A DNA stretch of 64,000 nucleotides from Snodgrassella communis (GCF_914768045.1 NZ_CAJZCD010000001.1:124001-188000), one strand, 5' to 3'. Shown: positions 18,758-28,922, numbered from the stretch's first letter. The notes: generated by a model from the letters alone, not told the origin. Made by a program: numbers and translations.

Positions 18758-20484
18758 AATTGCTCCTGATGGCCAGACAACACAATCTCTCGATCTACCC
18801 ACCCCGCATAACTGACATCATGACTCACCAGCAGCACCGTTTTACCAACACTCAAACGCGCCAGCAGCTGCATAATGTCCGCCGCAGTCTGCGCATCCAG
18901 ATGAGCCGTTGGTTCATCCAGCAGCCACAGTGGCGCATTGCGCAACAGCATCTGCGCCAGAGCCAGCCGCTGCAACTGACCACCAGACAATCCACGGCCA
19001 CGTTCCCCCAGTAAAGTAGCCATCTGTTTAGGTAAACCCTGCACCAGTGTCCATAGTCCTACCTGCTGCAAGACCTGCTGCAACTGCTTATCAGTGGCAT
19101 CAGCATTAGCCAGACGTAAATTTTCAGCAATCGATAATGGCAGAATCGGCGGCATCTGCGCCAGATAAGCTACCGACTGCCGCAACAGCGGCAGATTCAG
19201 ATCAGCATAATTATGCTGATTAATCCACACAGTACCAGAATAAGGCGCAAACCCCAGCAAAGCCTGCAACAGACTGGATTTACCACAGCCACTTGCCCCA
19301 CTGAGCAAAACACGTTCGCCGGTTTGCACATTAAAACTGAATTGTGGCAAACGAATACGCTTATCTCGTCCGTACACCACCAGATTTTCTGCCCGCAAAC
19401 ACGGTGGAGTCTGTAACACAAAATCCATTTTAGCAGGCACAGCAGCCACACTATTTACCACCTCATATAAAGGAATCAACGCCTCTGCTGCCGCCTCAGC
19501 TTTCGCCTTATCATGATAATCAGCTCCGAGCTGACGCAGCGGTGCATAAAATTCTGGTGCAAGCAACAAAATAAACAGCGCACCCTGATAAGGTACCGGA
19601 ATCTGACCATTGGCCCACGGCAACACCCCCAACAGACCTAATCCCAGATAAACCGCTACCAGCGCAATTGCCAGCGATGCAAACAATTCCAGTACCGCTG
19701 TAGACAGAAAAGCCAGACGCAGTACGGCCATCGTTCGCATACGATAAGACTCGGCAGCCGAATCAATGGCCTGCTGAGCCTGTAGCTGCGCGCCCAAACG
19801 GCGTAAAGTTGGCAAACCGCGTAACAAATCCAGAAAACGCCCGCTTAAAGCCGCCAAAGCAGATAACTGAGCCCGGTTTTTGCGTGCAGCAGCCTGCCCC
19901 AGCAAAATCATGAAAACCGGCACCAGTGGTGCAGTCAGCAATAACAGAACAGCAGCAAACGGACTATAAAAACAAGTTGCCGCAGCAATCAGTAACGGCA
20001 TCAATGCAGCCAGTTGCTGTTGCAGCACATATCGGCTGAAATAGCCATCCAGAGCATCCACCTGTTCCAGCACCAGCGTTGACAACGCACCATCACTACC
20101 GTACTGGCTGCGTTCCGGCCCCAGAAAAGCAAGTGCTTTTAATAACCGGCTGCGCAAATGCAGCCGAATCGACATACTGGCACGCAACAACAACCGTTCC
20201 TTAACATAACTCAACAACGGCCGTAACAACCAGCAAAACAGCAAAACCGGTAAAAACTGACGTAATGCCGCAGTCACACCCTCACCATTGAGCCACCGAG
20301 CAAACAGATTGGCCAATAGTGCACTTTGTACAATAATCAGTATCGCCACCGTAATCATCAGCATCCATGCCAACAGGAATGAACGGCGTTGCTGCTTTTG
20401 CCATAAACGCAGATAAGACCGCGGCACAGAGGCTTGTACATTCTGTCTAGCCAACCTGCTTCTCCCTTTGCATAAAATCATCAA
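18754..20484 (-). CDS. cydD: Thiol/heme ABC exporter subunit CydD
   Basis: Partner of CydC, 576 residues. Six N-terminal membrane helices, then Walker A GASGCGKSS, signature LSGGQLQRLALAQ and Walker B LWLLDEPTAHLD. The stop overlaps the cydC start (ATGA), indicating coupled synthesis of the heterodimer. It follows gluQ by 18 bases, so gluQ-cydD-cydC may be one transcript, separate from cydABX further on. Confidence 0.93.
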   Translation of the reverse strand: MMILCKGRSRLARQNVQASVPRSYLRLWQKQQRRSFLLAWMLMITVAILIIVQSALLANLFARWLNGEGVTAALRQFLPVLLFCWLLRPLLSYVKERLLLRASMSIRLHLRSRLLKALAFLGPERSQYGSDGALSTLVLEQVDALDGYFSRYVLQQQLAALMPLLIAAATCFYSPFAAVLLLLTAPLVPVFMILLGQAAARKNRAQLSALAALSGRFLDLLRGLPTLRRLGAQLQAQQAIDSAAESYRMRTMAVLRLAFLSTAVLELFASLAIALVAVYLGLGLLGVLPWANGQIPVPYQGALFILLLAPEFYAPLRQLGADYHDKAKAEAAAEALIPLYEVVNSVAAVPAKMDFVLQTPPCLRAENLVVYGRDKRIRLPQFSFNVQTGERVLLSGASGCGKSSLLQALLGFAPYSGTVWINQHNYADLNLPLLRQSVAYLAQMPPILPLSIAENLRLANADATDKQLQQVLQQVGLWTLVQGLPKQMATLLGERGRGLSGGQLQRLALAQMLLRNAPLWLLDEPTAHLDAQTAADIMQLLARLSVGKTVLLVSHDVSYAGWVDREIVLSGHQEQL

Positions 20485-20502
20485 AAAACATTCTGCTCAT
20501 AA

Positions 20503-21417
20503 CTACTGAACAGCCACAATTGCCTGTGGTAAAACCCGCTCAAGCTGCCAGTGCTGCACTGCCCAGCCAAGCAAATCGGCCAGACTATCCACCTGTGGCG
20601 CCTGTGGCAGTCCCAGATAAGCCAGAACCTGCCGCAACAAAGCCTCGCGTCTGTGCAGATCCAATGCGGGTGCCTGCGTCTGTTTCGACCACTTCTGCCC
20701 CAACGCATTAGTCAACAGTGGCAAATGAGCATATGTGGGTTGAGGCAAACCCAGTAACTGCTGTAAATAAATCTGACGCGGTGTCGACACCAGCAAATCC
20801 TGCCCGCGCACAACATGATTAATACCCTGCGCAGCATCATCCACCACCACCGCCAGCTGATATGCCCAGAAACCATCAGCACGTAACAAAACAAAATCAC
20901 CCACATCACTGGCCAGACACTGCTGCTGCCAGCCCTGTACCGCATCCAGAAAACTGATTAACTCAGACCCTACCCGCAAACGCCACGCCGGCATTTTATC
21001 AGCACACAAGCATGTATCTTTACTAAGCGATGCACAACGCCCACCATAAACAACCCCATCCACACCCATACCACGCGCTTCGGCCTGCACAGTTTTACGG
21101 CTGCAATAACACGGATAAACCAACTCATGTGCACGTAACTGCGCCAGCGCCGCCGCATACAAATGATAGCGCCTGCTCTGATAGACCACCTCTCCATCCC
21201 AATGCAGCGCAAAAGCCTCCAGTGTAGACAGAATAGCCGCGGCTGCACCGGGCATTTCTCGCGGCGGATCCAAATCCTCCATACGTACCAGCCAGCGGCC
21301 ATGCCGGCTACGCGCATCCAGATAAGATGCCACCGCAGTTAATAGCGAACCAATATGCAATAAACCAGTAGGACTGGGAGCAAAGCGCCCCACATACAAA
21401 TCAGTCACAGACAACAT
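20503..21417 (-). CDS. gluQ: Glutamyl-Q tRNA(Asp) synthetase
   Basis: A truncated glutamyl-tRNA synthetase paralogue that attaches glutamate to queuosine in tRNA-Asp. 304 residues, without the anticodon-binding domain, as expected. The class I motif appears as [15 protein letters not shown] (HIGH-type) at residues 10-24 and a degenerate KMSKS as QKWSKQ. A zinc-site Cys pair is visible in YPCYCSRKT with another Cys in GGRCAS. The cognate tRNA-Asp gene (25847) is only about 4 kb away. Confidence 0.93.
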   Translation of the reverse strand: MLSVTDLYVGRFAPSPTGLLHIGSLLTAVASYLDARSRHGRWLVRMEDLDPPREMPGAAAAILSTLEAFALHWDGEVVYQSRRYHLYAAALAQLRAHELVYPCYCSRKTVQAEARGMGVDGVVYGGRCASLSKDTCLCADKMPAWRLRVGSELISFLDAVQGWQQQCLASDVGDFVLLRADGFWAYQLAVVVDDAAQGINHVVRGQDLLVSTPRQIYLQQLLGLPQPTYAHLPLLTNALGQKWSKQTQAPALDLHRREALLRQVLAYLGLPQAPQVDSLADLLGWAVQHWQLERVLPQAIVAVQ

Positions 21418-21644
21418 CCATCCCTATACAGCCAACATAACAACTAACTTAACATTACCCCTGCAAAAGTACAAACCAATATGCACCATCAGCAGCAGCC
21501 ACAACAACATAAACAATTACTTATTAAAAAATCACCCCGAATCAGCAAATATAATTTTCACCTTTACCATCAAAGCAGCAACAGAACTAAAAACAAGAAC
21601 CATAAAAAGGTATAATCCAACCTAACTGAACATATAGGCACACC

Positions 21645-22328
21645 ATGATTAGCTCCGACTCGCGCCTGCTTATAATCGATACAAGCACCAACTACCTGTC
21701 ACTGGGACTTCATCAGAACGGGCACACCCACAGCATTTACGAAGCAGTGGGTGCAAAACAATCCGAACTGATACTACCGCGTATTCAGCAATTATTAGAC
21801 ACAGCCAACCTCAAACTGACGCAACTGAATGCCATAGTATACGCTCAAGGGCCGGGAGCATTTACCGGATTACGTATCGGACTGGGCGTAGCTACCGGTC
21901 TGGCACTGCCGAATAACCTACCCCTAATTGGCATTCCCTGTCTGGATGCCGTAGCTGCACTGGCTCCAGACCAACCCTGCGTACTAGCCGCAACAGATGC
22001 ACGCATGAACGAACTATTCTTTGCCTGGTATGACACCCGGAATCATAAACGCTTAAGTGATTATCAAGTCGATTCTGCCGACAACATCAGACTGCCAGCT
22101 GGCCAGCATACCGCTAGCGGCGTTGGCAACGCCTATGCACTGGATATCACCTTACCAGTTTCAGGGCAGAATCTTATGCCGGGCGCACAGCAATATGCCC
22201 AACTGGCCTTATCCGGCCGTTACGCCCCTACCGATGCTGCCCATGCCAGCCTGCTTTACGTACGCAACAAAATTGCGCTAACCGCCACCGAACAGGCAGC
22301 CAGACGCGCTGCGAATCAGACCGCATGA
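21645..22328 (+). CDS. tsaB: tRNA N6-threonylcarbamoyladenosine protein TsaB
   Basis: Non-catalytic partner of TsaD in t6A37 synthesis on ANN-decoding tRNAs. 227 residues with an actin-like ASKHA fold: IDTSTNYLSLGL at the start and the conserved GPGAFTGLRIGLGVATGLA (about residues 69-87). A TATAAT (21611-21616) lies 29 bases before the ATG. It overlaps rimI by four bases; tsaB-rimI is a widely conserved pair. Confidence 0.94.
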   Translation: MISSDSRLLIIDTSTNYLSLGLHQNGHTHSIYEAVGAKQSELILPRIQQLLDTANLKLTQLNAIVYAQGPGAFTGLRIGLGVATGLALPNNLPLIGIPCLDAVAALAPDQPCVLAATDARMNELFFAWYDTRNHKRLSDYQVDSADNIRLPAGQHTASGVGNAYALDITLPVSGQNLMPGAQQYAQLALSGRYAPTDAAHASLLYVRNKIALTATEQAARRAANQTA

Positions 22329-22756
22329 ATATCCGCAACGCCATTCTTACCGACATTCCCGCTTTACAAGAACTGGAACAACAGTGCAACCCCTCACCAT
22401 GGTCGGCAGCACAACTTAGCAGCAGCATTAATACGCTACAGCCTGTGTGGGTAATCGACCAGCCTGAACACGGAATTATCGCCATGCTGGTCTGGCAAAA
22501 ATTACCAGATGAAGCAGAAATCCATCTACTCAATACCCATCCGGCACACAGACGACAAGGGTATGCTCAGCAATTACTAGAACATTTATTTCAGTGGGCA
22601 CAGCAGCACCACATTAACCGCATCCTGCTCGAAGTTCGCGCCAGCAATAACGGCGCATTACAATTATACAAACACAACGGTTTTCAACGTTGTGGCCTGC
22701 GCAAAAACTATTATCACAATGGCGAAGATGCCGTGCTAATGGAAAAACCATGCTAG
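22325..22756 (+). CDS. rimI: Ribosomal protein S18 alanine N-acetyltransferase
   Basis: GNAT acetyltransferase that modifies the N-terminus of S18. 143 residues. The acetyl-CoA loop is HPAHRRQGYAQ (about residues 73-83) and the C-terminal RASNNGALQLYKHNGF is the RimI/Ard1 signature. Overlaps tsaB by four bases and the following DNA glycosylase gene by seven, forming a compact three-gene unit. Confidence 0.92.
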   Translation: MNIRNAILTDIPALQELEQQCNPSPWSAAQLSSSINTLQPVWVIDQPEHGIIAMLVWQKLPDEAEIHLLNTHPAHRRQGYAQQLLEHLFQWAQQHHINRILLEVRASNNGALQLYKHNGFQRCGLRKNYYHNGEDAVLMEKPC

Positions 22757-23598
22757 ACAGCCGCTATCTCTACCTACACGAAGCCATGGGACTCGGGCCC
22801 ATGTGGTTATCACAGAGTGCTCATCTGATCATTCCGGCAACAGCCGGAAAAAATACAGAAACAGACAGCGAAGCAACACCCGCACACCAAACCGTACCCG
22901 TCAGCACGGGCAAATCGCCGTCTACAACTGATGCCCACATAACCCAACCAGTCAACCGTCACCGTGCCGCCTTACAACAAATCATCAGCCAGCGCGCTCC
23001 TGCTGCCCTACCTGTAGCACAAAAAAACACAGACGAAAGCAGCGACAGCAGCAGCCTAAACCCCATCGCAGACGAACTGAACATCAGTTTTGACACCATA
23101 CCCAGCACACTGCCAACCTGTACCCGCTGCAATCTGCATCAGGAACGCTGCACTCCCCTGCCCGGTTACGGCGCAATCAACGCACGTCTGCTGGTGGTCA
23201 GCTCCAATCCGGCACCACCAGACGACAGCAGCCAGCAACTTTTCAGCGGAGAAGTAGGCAAACTACTCAACAACATGCTGGCTGCCATCAATATCACAGC
23301 CGAAGAAGTTTTCTATACCAGCCAAGTAAAGTGTGCGCCCAACGTCAGCCTGCGCATCTCAGCCGAGCACATGCGCGCATGTCTGCCCTACCTGAGTGCA
23401 CAAATCCAGCACATCAGACCACAAGCTATCCTCCTACTGGGTCAGATATACAGCCAGCTCGACCAGAACACCCTAGCACAGAACCTGCATAACATCCCAT
23501 ACGTCATATCCCCTCATCCGGCACGCTTACTGCGCCAGAGCCACCTAAAAGCCACAGCATGGGCAGCACTGAAACAATTGCGTAACTATTTACAATAA
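22750..23598 (+). CDS. Uracil-DNA glycosylase of the Fe-S (family 4) type
   Basis: Excises uracil from DNA. 282 residues from the ATG at 22750 that overlaps the rimI stop. Residues about 1-110 form a Pro/Thr/Ser-rich, probably disordered extension. The catalytic domain starts with the CTRCNL Cys pair; two more Cys (VKCAPN and RACLPYL) complete the four iron-sulfur ligands. PGYG and the C-terminal HPARLLRQ match family 4. The usual GEAPG active-site loop is replaced by SSNPAPPDD. Function rests on the remaining motifs. Confidence 0.8.
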   Translation: MLDSRYLYLHEAMGLGPMWLSQSAHLIIPATAGKNTETDSEATPAHQTVPVSTGKSPSTTDAHITQPVNRHRAALQQIISQRAPAALPVAQKNTDESSDSSSLNPIADELNISFDTIPSTLPTCTRCNLHQERCTPLPGYGAINARLLVVSSNPAPPDDSSQQLFSGEVGKLLNNMLAAINITAEEVFYTSQVKCAPNVSLRISAEHMRACLPYLSAQIQHIRPQAILLLGQIYSQLDQNTLAQNLHNIPYVISPHPARLLRQSHLKATAWAALKQLRNYLQ

Positions 23599-23702
23599 TC
23601 TGCATCAAAAAAAACAGTCTTACCAAAGATAAGTCCGCACAAGCCAAAGTATCTATGTTAAAATATGATAATAAAATTTTAATTAAATAAAATCAACATA
23701 TT

Positions 23703-25673
23703 ATGCATATTTCTCTTGGTCCTGTCGTGATGATCCTATTGGTAGCTGTTTTAGCTGCCATCATCTGTCGCCGTCTGCACATCCCTGCCATGCTCGGCTA
23801 CCTCGTAGTTGGCTTCATTGCCGGCCCGGGTTGGCTGCATTTAATCAACCAGAACCATGCCACCGAATTCATTGGCGAAATCGGCATCACCTTCCTCATG
23901 TTCAGCATCGGACTGGAATTTTCCATTGGCAAACTTAAAGCCATGCGCCGGCTGGTACTCGGATTAGGCGGGTTACAGGTTGCACTCACCCTAACAGCTC
24001 TTTTCATCATCCTGGGCATCATGGGTATCCAGCTCACATGGGCATTTACCCTCGCCGCCGCCATGACCATGTCCTCTACCGCCATCGTCAGCCGTATCAT
24101 GGTAGAAAAAAACGAACTGGGGCAACACTACGGCCACATGATCATGGGCGTATTACTGATGCAGGACATCGCCGTCGTACCACTAATGATTCTGTTTCCC
24201 GCACTGGCACACAGCAGTGACGGCCTGATATTACAAATGGGCAAAGCCCTGCTAACCATGATACTGGCACTTGGCCTATTACTGGTGGTTGGTGGCAAAA
24301 TCATGCCGACATGGTTCCGCCTGATTGCGCGCACCAAATCCAGCGAACTGTTCATGATTAACGTATTACTGGTCACACTGGGCGTTGCCTACCTCACCCA
24401 GCTAGCTGGCCTGTCACTGGCACTGGGCGCCTTCGTTGCCGGCATGTTGATTTCCGAAACAGAATATCGCTATCAGGTAGAAGACGACATCCGACCTTTC
24501 CGCGACATCCTGCTTGGCTTTTTCTTCATTACCATCGGCATGAAACTCAACATACAAGTATTACAGTCCAGCTGGTTAACCATACTGTCACTGTGCGCAT
24601 TACTGATCATCCTCAAAGCACTGGTACTCTATGGTATTTGTCGCTACATGAAAGAAAACATCAGCGACAACATCAAAACTGCACTGTATCTGGCACAAGG
24701 TGGTGAATTCGGCTTTGTCATGCTGGCAATCAGCGGTGCGCTCAAACTAGTCTCACTTGAGCTGCAACAGGCAACCATTGCCGCCATCCTGCTTTCCATG
24801 GTACTGGCACCCTTCATCATGAAAAGTGCCGATAAAATTGCCAAACTACTGGTTAAACGCAGCTGGGACGAACAAGCAGTCGACTTACAGAGCATACTGG
24901 TGGATACCATGAGCAAATCCGACCATATCCTCATTATCGGCTTCGGTCGCTGTGGCCAGAGCATAGCCCGCATCCTGCAACAGGAAGAAACACCATACTA
25001 CGCCATCGATCTAGATGCAGAACGCGTGGCTACCGCCAAAGCAGCCGGAGAACCAGTTACATTCGGAGACGCCAAAAGACAGGAAGTATTACAGGCAGCC
25101 GGATTAAAACGCGCCAATACCGTACTCATCACCATCAACGACATGACCGAGGCCAAACACATCCTCAGCAACATCATGCTGATTGCCCCCACCATGCCAG
25201 TAATCGTACGCGTCACCAGCGATGACAACATCTCCACCCTCACCGAAATAGGTGCAGACGACATCGTTTCCGACGAAAAAGAATCCAGCCTCACACTGGC
25301 CAGCGAAGCACTGCTAAGCTCAGGCAGACCATTTGATGAAGTCTATCAGATCATGCAGCGTATCCGCCAAAACCGCTATCAAGAACTTGAAGGCTTGTTT
25401 GCTGGCAGTGATGACGAAATTTCTGATGAAAATGTACATTACTACCGTCAGGCTTTCACCCTGCCACCAGATGCCTTCCTAGTGGGCAAAAGCATCAACG
25501 AACTGCCGCTGGACAAACTGAACATCAAACTACTCTCCGTACGCCGCAACGCACACCAGCTACGCGAATTTGCACCGGATTTCCGCTTCAAAGCCTCCGA
25601 TACACTAGTAGTATTGGGTCTCAGAGACAAAGTAATTCTCTTTGAAAACTGGTCACTACAAGGAACAAGCTAA
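23703..25673 (+). CDS. Kef/YbaL-type monovalent cation:proton antiporter (CPA2)
   Basis: Inner-membrane antiporter exchanging K+ or Na+ for protons. 656 residues: about twelve helices (residues 1-385), then an RCK/TrkA-N domain beginning HILIIGFGRCGQSIAR (about 400) with the dinucleotide-binding GxGxxG, and a TrkA-C domain (about 570-650). Overall size and layout are close to E. coli YbaL and KefB/KefC. I see no KefF/KefG-like partner nearby, so glutathione gating is not supported by context. Confidence 0.9.
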   Translation: MHISLGPVVMILLVAVLAAIICRRLHIPAMLGYLVVGFIAGPGWLHLINQNHATEFIGEIGITFLMFSIGLEFSIGKLKAMRRLVLGLGGLQVALTLTALFIILGIMGIQLTWAFTLAAAMTMSSTAIVSRIMVEKNELGQHYGHMIMGVLLMQDIAVVPLMILFPALAHSSDGLILQMGKALLTMILALGLLLVVGGKIMPTWFRLIARTKSSELFMINVLLVTLGVAYLTQLAGLSLALGAFVAGMLISETEYRYQVEDDIRPFRDILLGFFFITIGMKLNIQVLQSSWLTILSLCALLIILKALVLYGICRYMKENISDNIKTALYLAQGGEFGFVMLAISGALKLVSLELQQATIAAILLSMVLAPFIMKSADKIAKLLVKRSWDEQAVDLQSILVDTMSKSDHILIIGFGRCGQSIARILQQEETPYYAIDLDAERVATAKAAGEPVTFGDAKRQEVLQAAGLKRANTVLITINDMTEAKHILSNIMLIAPTMPVIVRVTSDDNISTLTEIGADDIVSDEKESSLTLASEALLSSGRPFDEVYQIMQRIRQNRYQELEGLFAGSDDEISDENVHYYRQAFTLPPDAFLVGKSINELPLDKLNIKLLSVRRNAHQLREFAPDFRFKASDTLVVLGLRDKVILFENWSLQGTS

Positions 25674-25738
25674 TTTTTTCACAATCAGCACTTGCCAGCA
25701 GACAGCATATCTGGTTTAATACCGACTTTCCAAAGCAC

Positions 25739-25814
25739 GGGTGATTAGCTCAGTTGGTAGAGCGTCTGCCTTACAAGCAGAATGTCGGCGGTTCGACTCC
25801 GTCATCACCCACCA
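25739..25814 (+). tRNA. tRNA-Val (anticodon TAC)
   Basis: 76 bases with the CCA end encoded. Acceptor GGGTGAT pairs with ATCACCC; D-arm GCTC/GAGC; anticodon stem TCTGC/GCAGA around CTTACAA; T-arm with GGTTCGACTCC. Confidence 0.98.
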
Positions 25815-25846
25815 GTTTACTGTTTTATGCCTAGCATGAAACTTGC

Positions 25847-25923
25847 GCGGTGGTAGCTCAGTTGGTTAGAGTACCGGCCTGTCACGCCGGGGGTCGCGGG
25901 TTCGAGCCCCGTCCGCCGCGCCA
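25847..25923 (+). tRNA. tRNA-Asp (anticodon GTC)
   Basis: 77 bases with encoded CCA. Acceptor GCGGTGG pairs with CCGCCGC (one G-T pair); anticodon stem CCGGC/GCCGG around CTGTCAC; T-arm GCGGG/CCCGT. Substrate of queuosine modification and hence of the nearby gluQ product. Confidence 0.98.
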
Positions 25924-25933
25924 AAATAATATA

Positions 25934-25963
25934 AAAAAAGCACAGCTTCTGCTGTGCTTTTTT
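25934..25963 (+). terminator. Terminator after the tRNA pair
   Basis: Perfect 13-bp stem (25934-25946 with 25951-25963) ending in six Ts, eleven bases after the tRNA-Asp CCA. Confidence 0.9.
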
Positions 25964-27002
25964 ATTAACAACCAAAACCAATAACCTCAACTTAGCCATA
26001 GCTGCTACAGCAGCCAGACCAGCAAGCAACAGAATCATCAGCCTTAAACAAATAGCTCCCCCATTCAGCAATAGTACTGATAAAGACAATAGCCACTATC
26101 TTTTAGAAAACCAGCCAGCACCAATAAAAACAACCGAAAACACCATACACATCGAATCAACTTTTATATATAAAAATAATACAAACCTGCCCAACCCAAA
26201 TAATTAACAATGCACTCAACACGAATAAAAAACATATCGATACTTTTAACAACTAAAAAGACAAATAAACACTCCAGAACAAGCAGCAAATTATAAAAAC
26301 TTCTGCGCAGCAATAATAAACAGAAACAAATGAGCAGGATTAAAAACTCAAAATCCAGAACATAATTACAGAAAAGAGCAAAACCAAAAATCGCCACCAT
26401 TTATCAAAAATAAATAACAAAAAAGAAAGCATAGAATACAGATTCCATTATCCACCGTATTTTCATCAATCTTATTTCCAGACTGTCAAATTATTAGCGA
26501 CCAACTAAGCCATAAAACCCAAAATAACCATCAAAAGCCACCAAGAATACAATAGCGGATTTGAAGAACAACACAGATATATATATTAAATACTAAAATA
26601 ATGAATAGCGCATAGACAGAAAAATAAAGTTCTACCCTTAGCATAACCAAAGAGATAAAAAATAATTTCCAGATAATAAAACAACTGCTAGATTTCAGGC
26701 TCTATAAAAAATTTAAAAAAGCATACCCCGATAAATAACAACACAACCTACTGGAAGCCACCATAAAACACCAATCAAAACATCAATATACATACAAAAG
26801 ACACAACTTTAACTACCCAATAACATCCACCCATAGACAATTGCCCAGTATGATTGTTAAAATATGTTTACTTAAATCTTATTGATTATATTATTGGTAA
26901 AACAACATAAATTTTTATTTTTATATATAGAGGTATACAATGCATTTAATCACACAGCAACAAAACGATTTACATCAAACCAGAAAATAAGAAAGGTTTA
27001 TC
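25964..27002. other. AT-rich gene desert after the tRNA genes
   Basis: About one kilobase with no convincing gene. A 78-codon hydrophobic frame on the minus strand (26164-26400) has no ribosome site and biased composition expected by chance in AT-rich DNA. The last 60 bases hold the leader of the ABC exporter, including ATTTACATCAA (half an FNR site) at 26966-26978. The position just behind two tRNA genes is typical of integration sites, but no integrase or att repeat was found. Confidence 0.5.
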
Positions 27003-27947
27003 GTGGGAAATACCGATTATCTGATTGAAGTAACAAATGTTTCCAAAAAAATCAAAAGCCGGCAAATTTTGGATAACATCTCATTTAAAATTGCACCCGG
27101 CAGAATAATGGGCTTCATTGGCCCCAATGGTGCCGGCAAAACCACCATGCTGAAAATGCTCACAGGTTTAATGTTTCCCTCTTCAGGAGAAATTAAAATT
27201 TGTGGCCATAATATCCAACAAGACCACGAACAGGCAGCATTCAATCTGGGTACCATAATTGAAAACCCTGAGTTTTATAACTATATGTCCGGTTTTAACA
27301 ATCTACAGGTATTTGCTGATATGAGCCGCCAGCCAATCAGCAAAAACAAAATAATGCATACCCTAGCCACTACCGGCCTAAAAGGTGCTGAGCATCAAAA
27401 AGTTAAAGGCTATTCTTTAGGCATGAGGCAAAGATTAGGGGTAGCAAATGCCACCATCCATCAGCCCAAAGTATTAATTCTGGATGAACCCATGAATGGC
27501 CTCGACCCAGAGGGAATGAAAGACTTCCGCAACCTGATGAAAAACTTTATCTGCAATGGAAACAGCATCATCATTTCCAGCCATCTTCTCTCCGAGCTAC
27601 AAGAAATCGTTAACGATATCATTATCGTCAACCACGGCAGGCAAATATACACAGGCACAATGGCAGATTTCCTCAGTAAATCTAATAATCTTATTTCTAT
27701 AGAAGTAGATGGCGATGTATTACTGGCAGAAAAAATACTACAGCAAAATGGATATCAGGTTACCAACCAGCTCAATAGCCTTGAAATCACAATTAACCAG
27801 AATGATCACGACCCACGTGCAAAAATTGCCAAACTACTGGTTGAAAACAATATTCCCTTAATCGGCCTAAAACTTACACATTACTCTCTGGAAGACTCTT
27901 TCCTCGATACCATCAATAGCGATAATCAAAAAAGGGTTAACCAATGA
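27003..27947 (+). CDS. ABC exporter ATP-binding protein (BcrA/lantibiotic-immunity type)
   Basis: 314 residues. Starts at GTG with an AAAGG site upstream. Walker A GPNGAGKTT (about residue 39), signature YSLGMRQRLGVA (about 138) and Walker B LILDEPMNGLDPEG are intact; the C-terminal 80 residues are the variable domain seen in BcrA-like proteins. Partner of the permease that overlaps its stop. In other bacteria this class exports bacitracin, lantibiotics or other peptides, or gives immunity to them; no biosynthetic genes are adjacent, so the substrate is unknown. Confidence 0.88.
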   Translation: MGNTDYLIEVTNVSKKIKSRQILDNISFKIAPGRIMGFIGPNGAGKTTMLKMLTGLMFPSSGEIKICGHNIQQDHEQAAFNLGTIIENPEFYNYMSGFNNLQVFADMSRQPISKNKIMHTLATTGLKGAEHQKVKGYSLGMRQRLGVANATIHQPKVLILDEPMNGLDPEGMKDFRNLMKNFICNGNSIIISSHLLSELQEIVNDIIIVNHGRQIYTGTMADFLSKSNNLISIEVDGDVLLAEKILQQNGYQVTNQLNSLEITINQNDHDPRAKIAKLLVENNIPLIGLKLTHYSLEDSFLDTINSDNQKRVNQ

Positions 27948-28744
27948 AATTACTGATTAATGAATGGCGTAAATACCTATTCAACGTCCGCAGCGTAATT
28001 ATCATACCACTGATATTACTGATTATATTAATTATTTATTTTAGCACTATAGGTTTTATATTTTCGAAGACAACGCACTCACTTTCAGTTGCAGATTGTA
28101 ACAAGGCATTTTTTTATGGCATAAGTATTTGCTACTATTTTATCAATTTTATCGCTATTATTTATGCTTCCAATATTCTGAGCTCAGAAATATCCAGAGG
28201 TACAATTAAATTTATCCTCACACGTCCTTATCAACGTTACAAAATACTACTGGCAAAAATTGGAGCAATAACAATATTAATGCCAGTGATGCTGATTATA
28301 TTTGTAATCATCACTTTATTATTACAGTTACTAACACTACACCATTTGCCAGAACTTAGTATAATAATAAAATATACTAAAATATGTAGCCTATACATAT
28401 TAGGGATTACAGTATTTTTTACTGCATTTGCACTAATGCTTTCTTCTTTGACCAGCAGCCCTGCCTTTGTTACCGGTTGCTGTATTGTGTATTATTTCTT
28501 TGCTGCTGGTCTGTGGGCGTTAATCAATTTAATTTATCTTGACCTACCAACAGACGGATGGCTATATAAATTATGCCCTTTAAATATAAATAGCTATTTA
28601 TTTGATTTAATGAAAGATGCAATCGAGAATTCTGCACAGAATGAATTCTATATCGCCTTACTAGCCAACATTACTTATGCGTGCATTTTCGTCCTAATAG
28701 CTGTGCTGATATTCAGACGGCGGGATATTTCATTGGCTAATTAA
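27944..28744 (+). CDS. ABC-2 type exporter permease
   Basis: 266 residues with six hydrophobic segments and the short cytoplasmic loop SSEISRGTIKFILTRPYQR between helices 2 and 3, typical of ABC-2 permeases of the BcrB/NatB class. It overlaps the ATPase gene by four bases. The base composition is more AT-rich than the core genes to the left, in keeping with an acquired pair. The hairpin-forming sequence 28771-28779/28826-28834 lies after the stop but has a long loop. Confidence 0.85.
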   Translation: MKLLINEWRKYLFNVRSVIIIPLILLIILIIYFSTIGFIFSKTTHSLSVADCNKAFFYGISICYYFINFIAIIYASNILSSEISRGTIKFILTRPYQRYKILLAKIGAITILMPVMLIIFVIITLLLQLLTLHHLPELSIIIKYTKICSLYILGITVFFTAFALMLSSLTSSPAFVTGCCIVYYFFAAGLWALINLIYLDLPTDGWLYKLCPLNINSYLFDLMKDAIENSAQNEFYIALLANITYACIFVLIAVLIFRRRDISLAN

Positions 28745-28887
28745 TAATTATTTTACTCCAACCAGTAACAGGCCAGATTCAAAAGCATTTTTGGAAAATA
28801 ATTAACACCAAAACCACCTTTTTTCAATCTGGCCTTTGATGGTAATATATTGTTTGAAATATATCTATATAATCTAAATTTGCAACC

Positions 28888-28906
28888 ATAAACTCTTGGA
28901 GTTTAT
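28888..28906 (-). terminator. Hairpin after the reverse transcriptase gene
   Basis: Perfect 8-bp stem (28888-28895 with 28899-28906) and TTG loop about 17 bases after the RT stop. No strong T-tract follows, so termination is plausible but not certain. Confidence 0.4.
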
Positions 28907-28922
28907 ATGCGCAGAAAAATTA

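Noticed and set aside
25817-26089. 90-residue minus-strand frame over tRNA-Asp (peptide ARRTGLEPATPG...)
   Set aside because: It is the antisense reading of the tRNA gene, a well-known source of false protein annotations.
26164-26400. 78-codon hydrophobic frame
   Set aside because: No ribosome site, extreme Leu/Phe/Ile/Cys bias expected from AT-rich DNA, no neighbours on that strand.
26966-26978. FNR-like CGATTTACATCAA before the ABC exporter
   Set aside because: Only one half-site is intact, and it lies close to the start codon; not enough to call a site.
28712-28721. TTCAGACGGC, the reverse complement of the Neisseria DNA uptake sequence core
   Set aside because: A single copy inside the ABC permease gene; uptake sequences occur many times per 64 kb in genomes that use them, so this may be chance.
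28771-28834. GGCCAGATT/AATCTGGCC inverted repeat between the ABC permease and the RT
   Set aside because: A 46-base loop makes it a poor terminator; no function can be argued.
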